A stretch of DNA of 64,000 bases from DUML01 sp050949905 (GTDB lineage: Bacteria > Bacillota > Desulfitobacteriia > Desulfitobacteriales > Syntrophobotulaceae). Shown piece after piece: positions 58,236 to 64,000 of this stretch. The stretch spans positions 1-64,000 of the forward strand of contig JBMNGP010000001.1 in NCBI GenBank assembly GCA_050949905.1, given 5' to 3'. The translations under genes were made by a program, and so were the position numbers. Numbering within the stretch: the stretch's first letter is position 1; every line of letters begins with the position of its first letter. Under the pieces are notes generated by a model. The model made no database searches, had not been told where the DNA came from, and saw only the letters and a list, made by a program, of their open reading frames with translations.

Positions 58236-58462
58236 ATCCGAAGTAAAAATAAATTGACAGTCTTTACTTAATTAAAATAGCTTAAAATTATAAAAATTGG
58301 AACCGTTGCACATTAACCAACTTAGTAAATCAGCGGCAGAGTTCTTTAATCTTAAAAAAGTATATTTTTGCATTACTTAGCGAACCGTTAAAGCAGAGAA
58401 GCGTCGTGAGCGCAGCTGATATAGCGTTAAACTGCACCGTGGTTTAGATAAAGAAATTCAAA

Positions 58463-58503
58463 GGAGCCATTGCTTAGCAATTTTTTTGCTTTGCAACGGC
58501 TCC
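58463..58503. repeat. Dispersed hairpin element, copy 2
   Basis: GGAGCCATTGC pairs with GCAACGGCTCC around TTAGCAATTTTTTTGCTTT. Matches copy 1 at 28468-28508 with compensatory changes in the stem. It lies between convergent degV and the chemoreceptor. The gap 58236-58462 holds no other supportable feature. Confidence 0.7.
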
Positions 58504-58530
58504 AGTAGAGTCTAGATAGCCACGCTTAAT

Positions 58531-59898
58531 TTACAGGGAAATCAGCCTATCCAGTTCAGCTATTAATTCATTGGTAGAAAGAGTTAGCTGCTGCCAGATT
58601 TGGTCAATCCTGGCCGGATCATGAGCGGTATGGGCTCTTAATGCTTCTTGGCATAATTCGTGAACCTTTTTATGGGTTAAGGCTAGTTTCTCAGTTTCGA
58701 CACTTTGGTTTTCTTGCAGCCATTTGCCTAAACTGCAGGTATCCCAGTCTTCTAAGCTATCCGGCTCAATTGTATCGTAGCCTAAGAGCATATTGTGAAT
58801 CTTCCAGGTCAAGCAAAGGTGGTCGGTTCGGTAAATCTCCAAAGCTTCTTTAGTAGTTAGGGATTCGGCCTGAGCAATCCGTTTGTTACGCAGCCCAATT
58901 AATTCGCCGCTGATATGATAAAGATCTTGTCCTGCTTCTTGAGCAAGCTGGATGGTTTCCTGGGAAGAGGCGGCAAACCCGTTGATAATCTCCCCGAAAT
59001 TCTGTAAAGTAGAACTCTGTTCTTCATTGCCGGCAGCTATTTGGTTAAGATCATCGGTAATAGCGTTAATGTTGCTTAAGATTTCTCCGATAGACTTTTC
59101 GGCTTGCACCATCGTGGCTTTACCGGTTTCCATTTGCTTGGCAACCTGGAAAATGCCGTCAGCCGTTTTGTGGGATTCCTGATTTAAGAAGTCGATTTTC
59201 TTTCTAATAGTTTGCACAGAGGATTTCGTATCTTCAGCTAATTTGCGGACTTCATCGGCAACAACGGCGAAACCCCGTCCTTGTTCTCCGGCGCGGGCGG
59301 CTTCAATAGCTGCATTTAAAGCTAAAAGGTTAGTTTGATCTGCCACCCCGGCAATAAGGCTGACGATAGCTTCGATTTCCTGCATATGTTCAAGCATATC
59401 CTGGACTTGTTGATTTGTTTTTTCAAAATTTGTGAAAGAGCAGTCAACAAGGGAGATGGCTTCATTAACCTTTTGCACGCCGGAGGTAGCGGTCTCTAAG
59501 GCCTGTTGGGCAAAAGATGCGGCATTGCTCGTTGTCGCCGCTATCTGTTCCCCGGCGGCACTCATTTCTTCAGCTTGGGCGGCCAGATTATTAACGTCGG
59601 TTGATTGCTCGCTAATAATCTTAACCATATCCATAATAGAGGAGATACTGGTGATTTTCCCCACCCGGGTATTGATATCCATTAAAGCTTGGTGGGCAGC
59701 TTCACCGCGCATTTTTTCCGCTTGGCGGAGAGTTTTCAACAAAGGGTATAAAGGGCTGTCTGTTGGAATATTCACAGTCTGCAGAACACTCGGGACACTC
59801 ACCAAAGCAGTGATGAGAGCTGTTAATTCCTTTTCTTTGATAACCAGGGTTTTATCCTTAGAGCTATCATTAAGATTATCCTTTTGAATCCAGAACAT
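58531..59898 (-). CDS. Soluble chemoreceptor with CZB zinc-binding domain
   Basis: A 455-residue methyl-accepting protein without membrane helices. Signalling tip near residues 180-215 (IAGVADQTNLLALNAAIEAA, GRGFAVVADEVRKLAE). The C-terminal 110 residues form a CZB domain: H in TDHLCLTWKIHNMLLGY, then DTCSLGKWLQENQ and HKKVHELC. CZB domains bind zinc and sense it or hypochlorite/pH in other bacteria. It signals from the cytoplasm through CheA. ATG 59898. Confidence 0.9.
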   Translation of the reverse strand: MFWIQKDNLNDSSKDKTLVIKEKELTALITALVSVPSVLQTVNIPTDSPLYPLLKTLRQAEKMRGEAAHQALMDINTRVGKITSISSIMDMVKIISEQSTDVNNLAAQAEEMSAAGEQIAATTSNAASFAQQALETATSGVQKVNEAISLVDCSFTNFEKTNQQVQDMLEHMQEIEAIVSLIAGVADQTNLLALNAAIEAARAGEQGRGFAVVADEVRKLAEDTKSSVQTIRKKIDFLNQESHKTADGIFQVAKQMETGKATMVQAEKSIGEILSNINAITDDLNQIAAGNEEQSSTLQNFGEIINGFAASSQETIQLAQEAGQDLYHISGELIGLRNKRIAQAESLTTKEALEIYRTDHLCLTWKIHNMLLGYDTIEPDSLEDWDTCSLGKWLQENQSVETEKLALTHKKVHELCQEALRAHTAHDPARIDQIWQQLTLSTNELIAELDRLISL

Positions 59899-60264
59899 TA
59901 TTTTTTTGGCACCTCTTTTCTCTGATTTTCTTGACCCGGTTAAGTCCCTCTAACAATCTTTTAAATGTGCTAATAATTATTTATAGGTTTGCATTAATGC
60001 AATTTCCGTAATATCTAAAAAAATTAGTAACACTTAATTATATTCTGTCAAATCTTGCTTTTTCCTTTCGCTTATTCTGAAAAGGTAAAAAATTATTAAA
60101 TATAGCACTGATCACTTAAGTAGCAGTAATGAAAATTAATACTCTCCTGTAGCAGGGGGGAAGACCAATTTGAATTAATAATTTTAGATAGCTACAATTA
60201 ACAAGGAGGCTTTGATGTTAACCTGACTAATAATAGCAGATTTGCTTACAGGAGGAGAATAACT
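59899..60264. other. Gene-free region between chemoreceptor and thioesterase
   Basis: A 366-base AT-rich gap holding divergent promoters. Only an AAGGAGGC site before a three-codon ORF (60214) and the GGAGG of the thioesterase are visible. No further feature seen. Confidence 0.5.
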
Positions 60265-60765
60265 ATGAAACATCAGGTTCTTAAAAAGCAAAACAATAGC
60301 AAACTGTGTTTTGTCTGTGGAGTTAATAATGATTATAGCTTGAAAGCTTCTTTCTATGAACTCGACAATGATGAGCTTCTAGCCGTCTTTCAACCCCTGG
60401 AGGGGCACCAAAGCTACCCTGGAAGGCTGCACGGCGGAGTTGCCTCGGCCATTTTGGATGAGACCATTGGTCGGGCGATTAATCTTAAGCAGGATGGCAT
60501 CTGGGGTGTGACTGTGGAACTGAGTCTGCGCTATAAAAAGCCGGTACCCTTGGATGTGGAGCTCAGAGCGGTTGGCAGGATTACCAAAGACAGCAAACGG
60601 CTTTTTGAAGGCAGCGGGGAAATAATCCTCCCTAACGGCGAAGTGGCTGTTACAGCCAGCGGCAAATATATGAAACTTCCGATTGAAAAAATAGCTGAAT
60701 TTGATACTGAAGATGAATGGAAGCTATGCCCTCAAGAAGATGATCCCAAAGAGGTAGAGTATTAA
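60265..60765 (+). CDS. Hotdog-fold thioesterase (PaaI-like)
   Basis: A 166-residue protein: KLCFVCGVNNDYSLKASFYE, HQSYPGRLHGGVASAILDET (hotdog active-site helix), and VELSLRYKKPVPLDVEL. PaaI-like enzymes cleave acyl-CoA thioesters. ATG 60265 is behind GGAGGAG. Confidence 0.85.
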   Translation: MKHQVLKKQNNSKLCFVCGVNNDYSLKASFYELDNDELLAVFQPLEGHQSYPGRLHGGVASAILDETIGRAINLKQDGIWGVTVELSLRYKKPVPLDVELRAVGRITKDSKRLFEGSGEIILPNGEVAVTASGKYMKLPIEKIAEFDTEDEWKLCPQEDDPKEVEY

Positions 60766-60854
60766 TAAAGCGGGACATTTAGATAAAAAGATAGAAATAT
60801 GAAAGATTGTTAAATGTTACGCAATAAATATTGAAAAAACTGCATTAATTAAAA

Positions 60855-61131
60855 CAAGGGCTTTTCTCTTAACAACAAGGGTGTTAAGAGAAAAGCCCTG
60901 CATTATTCAGCCCAAAATTATTTATGAGGCTTTAATTCTTGAGTCCCGCCTGGCCGTAAGGTTCCAAGTTTCAAGACCCTGCTCTGGCAAGGTGGGAACC
61001 TGAATGTTGCTTTCCGTCTTCCTAACATAATTGCCAAACAATCAGCAGGCTTGACGTACTCAAAACAATTACTTTCAGTTCCCCGAAACTAAAATAGGAT
61101 CAAAACTTAGGAAACTCACGCACGAGGAAGG
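60855..61131 (-). ncRNA. Structured non-coding RNA, possibly 6S RNA
   Basis: A minus-strand unit with promoter TTTACA (61163-61168), 17 bases, TATAAT (61140-61145), and an ending hairpin with perfect 18-bp arms (60857-60899) followed by TTGTTTT. The ~275-base transcript has no ORF. Inside, GGTTCCCACC...GGAACC (60960-61006 area) and a closing pair TGAGTTTCC / GGGACTCA suggest a long rod with bulges. The GGAACC-TTACGGC-GGCGGG text recalls Firmicute 6S RNA, but I cannot confirm that by eye. Confidence 0.55.
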
Positions 61132-61228
61132 TTAAGACTATTATATCATTTAGGTTTCAAGTGTAAATACAAAGAAAATTCCAAATTTGTCTGAAGCTAC
61201 ATTGGCTGCCGCCTCATCTTCAAACTGT

Positions 61229-61405
61229 TTACTTGTTGGGATAGCGGGTGCTGTACATATTCTCGCGTTTGCGATTGGAGCCGGTATGCTCGAACCTGTC
61301 CCTGCGTCCTGGATCAAACCTGTCGCGGCGGGGTTCATTAAATCTATCCCGGCGAGGCTGGTCATACCGGCGCTCACTAAACCTGTTCCTATGTGGCTGC
61401 CTGCT
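61229..61405 (-). pseudogene. Displaced RNA-binding tail of the DEAD-box helicase
   Basis: In the frame shifted relative to the helicase, 61405-61229 reads RQPHRNRFSERRYDQP, RRDRFNEP, RRDRFDPG, RRDRFEHTGSNRK and ends MYSTRYPNK at a TAA. The repeated RRDRF units are the arginine-rich, RNA-binding C-termini common in CshA/CsdA helicases. The switch lies at AAGAAGC (about 61405); one base less restores a ~500-residue helicase. Confidence 0.75.
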
Positions 61406-62726
61406 TCTTAACGGTAGATTCCTCAGTTAATTGGACCGGCGTAGTATCCGGTTCCTTGGTTAGGAGTTTAAGAGCTGCCGACAAGAGAGTAAGAGAATCA
61501 TAAGTTTCCAAGAGCTCTTCGGCAATTTCTTTATACCTGCTGATATCTTTTTCTTCCACAGTTTTGAGAATTTTATCGATGGTTAGGCGCTGCTGCCCGG
61601 CTAAAGCATCACTTAAAGTCGGTAAAGGTTTGCGGGGTATTCTTCTTTTAGCCACTTGCTCGATCAGCCTTAAGTGCCCGATTTCTCGGGGTGTGACCAG
61701 AGTAACGGCCAGGCCTGCTTTGCCGGCTCTGCCTGTCCGCCCGATGCGGTGTACATAGCTTTCCGGATCCTGAGGAATATCAAAATTATAGACATGAGTA
61801 ACCCCGCTGATATCCAGCCCGCGAGCTGCTACATCGGTTGCCACCAGGATATCGGTGAGGCCTTCTTTAAAGTGCCGCATGACGGTATCCCGCCTGGCTT
61901 GAGTCAAGTCACCATGGATACCTTCGGCTGAATAGCCTCTTTTGCTTAAGGCTTCAAAGAGCTCATCTACTCGTCTCTTGGTGCGGCCGAAGACTATGGC
62001 GAGATCCGGCGAATGAATATCCAGCATCCGGCAGAGGACATCAAATTTTTGTTTTTCCTGAACTTCTACATAATACTGTTCGATCTGGGGAACTGTCATC
62101 TCTTTGGCTTGAATCCCGATAAACTCAGGGTTTTTCATAAACCGCTGGGCTAGATCCTTAATCGGCTTGGGCATGGTAGCCGAAAAGAGCAAAGTTTGGC
62201 GTTCGGCAGGCACCTCTTGCAGGATATTTTCAATATCTTCGACAAAGCCCATGCTGAGCATCTCATCGGCTTCATCGAGGATAACAATCTCAATGTTTTG
62301 CAGGCGGACTGTTTTGCGCCGCATATGATCCATCAAACGCCCCGGGGTGCCGACAATGATTTGCGGGCGGTTTTTCAGAGCCCGGATCTGACGGTCAATA
62401 TCCTGGCCGCCATAAACCGGTAAAGCCCGGACACCTTTAAAGTGGCCGATTCTGTTTAATTCTTCGGCTACTTGGATAGCTAATTCTCTGGTTGGGGTAA
62501 TAACCAGCCCTTTAACACTTTCTCTTTCTGCCGGCAGCCTCTCAATCATGGGAATCCCAAAAGCTGCCGTTTTTCCGGTCCCTGTTTGAGCTTGCCCGAT
62601 AAGATCCCGGCCTGCTAAACCAAGGGGAATAGTTTTTTCTTGAATAGGTGTGGTTTCTTCAAAACCCATGTCCGCGATAGCTCTAATTAGAGGTTCACTA
62701 AGGCCTATTTCATTAAAAGTGGACAT
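61389..62726 (-). CDS. DEAD-box RNA helicase (CshA-like), tail frameshifted
   Basis: A 445-residue helicase core. Q motif and motif I (AQTGTGKTAAF), motif II DEAD (VILDEADEMLS), SAT (LLFSATMPKP) and motif VI (HRIGRTGRAGK) are all present. The frame ends at STVKKQAAT, but the minus strand continues directly in another frame with an arginine-rich tail (see 61229-61405), which suggests a one-base insertion. ATG 62726. The helicase core should still work in RNA unwinding. Confidence 0.9.
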   Translation of the reverse strand: MSTFNEIGLSEPLIRAIADMGFEETTPIQEKTIPLGLAGRDLIGQAQTGTGKTAAFGIPMIERLPAERESVKGLVITPTRELAIQVAEELNRIGHFKGVRALPVYGGQDIDRQIRALKNRPQIIVGTPGRLMDHMRRKTVRLQNIEIVILDEADEMLSMGFVEDIENILQEVPAERQTLLFSATMPKPIKDLAQRFMKNPEFIGIQAKEMTVPQIEQYYVEVQEKQKFDVLCRMLDIHSPDLAIVFGRTKRRVDELFEALSKRGYSAEGIHGDLTQARRDTVMRHFKEGLTDILVATDVAARGLDISGVTHVYNFDIPQDPESYVHRIGRTGRAGKAGLAVTLVTPREIGHLRLIEQVAKRRIPRKPLPTLSDALAGQQRLTIDKILKTVEEKDISRYKEIAEELLETYDSLTLLSAALKLLTKEPDTTPVQLTEESTVKKQAAT

Positions 62727-62977
62727 TCTTCTAAGAGTCTCCTTTACAATTATTTGGTGGTTATGAGGATAAGTTGTTTTTACAGAGGATGTAAAGACTA
62801 ATTATAGCTTTAGCCTGTTTCCCAATATTTATAATTCATAGTTTGAATCTTTTTAACTCCTTAACCTAAATTAATATATGTTGATTATAGCTTAAGAATA
62901 GGCAGAAAGAAAATACAGCCACCGGTATTCATTATCTTTAAGGCCGAACATATATATGAAGTGTAGGAGGTGCAGAA

Positions 62978-63052
62978 ATGTTTACAAAGCATTGGATGCT
63001 GAGAGAAGTGGCTCATTGTAAAGAGGGCTGCCGTAGAAAGTCCTGGGCATGA
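62978..63052 (+). CDS. 24-residue micro-ORF with strong ribosome site
   Basis: ATG 62978 lies eight bases after AGGAGG and encodes MFTKHWMLREVAHCKEGC then RRKSWA, ending at TGA 63050-63052. It is basic with two cysteines and has no recognised family. A long hairpin follows at 63068. The region 62727-62977 has no other ORF. Confidence 0.5.
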   Translation: MFTKHWMLREVAHCKEGCRRKSWA

Positions 63053-63067
63053 CCTTAAAAGGCCCAA

Positions 63068-63127
63068 GCTAAAGGGGGATGGTTCCCGGGCAGCTGAAGT
63101 GCTGACCGGAATCCATCCCCCTTTAGC
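63068..63127 (+). terminator. Long 15-bp stem hairpin
   Basis: GCTAAAGGGGGATGG (63068-63082) pairs perfectly with CCATCCCCCTTTAGC (63113-63127); inner TTCC/GGAA and CAGC/GCTG extend it. A T run follows at about 63137. It may end the micro-ORF transcript, or be a small RNA. Confidence 0.6.
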
Positions 63128-63169
63128 GAGAAAGTGTTTTTCCCTGATATTATATTTGTACTAAACCCG

Positions 63170-63859
63170 TTATTTTGCCAGCGAAGATTGAGCACGCTTC
63201 TGCTTTTTGAATTTTCCGGCTAGCAGGACTCCAACAACAATTGCGGCTATCAGGGAATATTTAATAATTGCTGGGGCAAAAAAGCTGTGGAGGAAAGGTT
63301 CCTCGGTAATCATTTTGCCGGCTGTATAGGCAATTACGCCCGCCCCGATATTAATAATAATGGGAAAACGATCCATAAGCTTAATGATTAAAGTGCTCCC
63401 GAAAACCATAATAGGGATACTGATAATTAGGCCGATTACAACCATCAAATAACTGCCATGCGATGCTCCGGCGACAGCCAAGACATTATCCAGCCCCATA
63501 ACGGCATCGGCAACAATAATCGTAATCACTGCCGCGAGCAATGAATCTTTCGCTTCCACATTTTCATGATCATCTTTTTTAGCTAATAACTTATAAGCAA
63601 TGCAAATCAAAAGCAGGCCTCCGCCCAGCATAAGCCCTTGGATCTGCAAGAGCCAGACAACAGCCAGAGTAGCTGCGATCCGGAGAACAATTGCCCCGGC
63701 AGTTCCCAAGACAATTCCTTTGAGCTGGACGTTTTTCGGCAGATTGCGGCAGGCTAAACCAATAACGATCGCATTATCACCGGCGAGTACCAGGTCAATC
63801 ATTACTATGGAAAAGAGTGATGTTAAGAATTGTGCGACAGATAGCCCGAGGATTTCCAT
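63170..63859 (-). CDS. TerC-family membrane protein (metal export, YkoY/YjbE type)
   Basis: About 229 residues from ATG 63859, behind AAGGAAGG. Helices: TSLFSIVMIDLVLAGDNAIV (with the acidic DLVLAGDNA signature), VADAVMGLDNVLAVAGAS (second half), FGSTLIIKLMDRFPIIINIG. TerC-type proteins export manganese during metal loading of secreted proteins in Bacillus. Its leader is a yybP-ykoY manganese riboswitch, which supports that role. Confidence 0.92.
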   Translation of the reverse strand: MEILGLSVAQFLTSLFSIVMIDLVLAGDNAIVIGLACRNLPKNVQLKGIVLGTAGAIVLRIAATLAVVWLLQIQGLMLGGGLLLICIAYKLLAKKDDHENVEAKDSLLAAVITIIVADAVMGLDNVLAVAGASHGSYLMVVIGLIISIPIMVFGSTLIIKLMDRFPIIINIGAGVIAYTAGKMITEEPFLHSFFAPAIIKYSLIAAIVVGVLLAGKFKKQKRAQSSLAK

Positions 63860-63902
63860 TATTTCCTTCCTTTCATTTTTGAAATAGTGGAGAGTGCAAA
63901 AT

Positions 63903-64000
63903 AAAAAGACCTTAACCAAATGGTGAAGGTCTTGCTAACAACAAAGTTGCCTCAAAGCCGGGAATTTTAATCCGAAATGACGACTTTAAGATTAAGCTAC
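63903..64000 (-). promoter_or_regulatory. yybP-ykoY manganese riboswitch (5' end cut by the window)
   Basis: On the minus strand from the window edge: GTAGC, AAAGTCGTCATTTCGG, CCCGGCTTTG and AGCAAGACCTT, which match the conserved blocks of the yybP-ykoY family (AAAGUCGUCAAUUCG, CCGGCUUUG, AGCAAGACCUU). The 5' GGGGA block would lie beyond 64000. A terminator follows: AAGACCTT / AAGGTCTT (63906-63933) then TTTATTTT. Manganese binding is expected to stop the terminator from forming and raise TerC. Confidence 0.88.

Noticed and set aside
61187..61411. Plus-strand ORF opposite the helicase end
   Set aside because: It is the shadow of the minus-strand RRDRF tail.
1..64000. tRNA, rRNA, prophage or replication origin
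   Set aside because: No sequence with the required features was seen in this window.

Overview
The window reads as part of a low-to-mid GC, anaerobic, spore-forming Firmicute of the class Clostridia, most like the Peptococcaceae / Desulfitobacterium-type relatives. The basis is the mix of genes: spore-coat-like CotD and YmaF proteins, a uptake-type [NiFe] hydrogenase, MenA, citrate lyase CitDEF, MinD-like ATPases with built-in ferredoxin domains, NifX-like proteins, CWB2 surface proteins, frequent TTG/GTG starts and strong AGGAGG ribosome sites. The species cannot be fixed from sequence alone. No rRNA, tRNA or CRISPR array was seen.

Layout. 0-5.2 kb: zinc-ribbon genes, then a BlaI/BlaR1-type sensor operon in which the repressor and a three-dyad operator survive but the BlaR1 peptidase, a lipoprotein and a membrane protein are all broken. 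5.4-13.5 kb: 5'-nucleotidase; a hydrogenase operon with a truncated small subunit and a stop codon in the maturation protease; a thioredoxin reductase without an evident NADPH site; YeiH with a truncated LysR gene; FmdB. 13.7-16.6 kb: citDEF with a short, divergent CitE. 16.7-23.4 kb: small proteins, UvrC-like nuclease, VOC, MBL-fold hydrolase, a CNNM/CorC-type gene behind a likely leader-peptide attenuator, TauE/SafE permease. 23.4-29.9 kb: spore proteins, TetR plus a TauABC-like transporter surrounding MenA, phosphatidylserine decarboxylase. 30-33.8 kb: a protein made of 42-nt tandem repeats and a large CWB2 surface protein. 33.9-37.2 kb: YtrA-type GntR/ABC operon with a frameshifted permease. 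37.5-42.3 kb: PadR, TIM-barrel epimerase, zinc dehydrogenase, LysM/G5/M23 hydrolase. 42.7-48.7 kb: FmdE and a nickel/peptide-type ABC importer with fused ATPases. 48.8-50.7 kb: HEPN protein with a decayed MNT partner, a MITE-like hairpin element, an aminotransferase. 50.9-57.3 kb: YraQ-like permease pair (one frameshifted) followed by an Mrp/NifX/MinD/DUF5320/DUF134 cluster. 57.4-64 kb: DegV, a soluble CZB chemoreceptor, thioesterase, a structured non-coding RNA (possibly 6S), a DEAD-box helicase whose arginine-rich tail lies in another frame, and TerC behind a yybP-ykoY manganese riboswitch cut by the window edge.

Two themes stand out. First, many genes carry lesions: some loci are multiply broken (BlaR1 operon, hydrogenase, MNT) and look like real decay, while others have a single-base indel (helicase tail, YtrA-type permease, YraQ-like permease, zinc-ribbon gene) that could also be a sequencing error. 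Second, the intergenic regions are rich in dyads, attenuator-like leaders and dispersed hairpins. The best candidates for something not described before are the CNNM leader ORF whose stop codon sits inside a terminator stem, the Mrp/NifX/MinD/DUF134 cluster sharing promoter motifs with the permease pair, the micro-ORF plus long hairpin near 63 kb, and the duplicated small-protein families.
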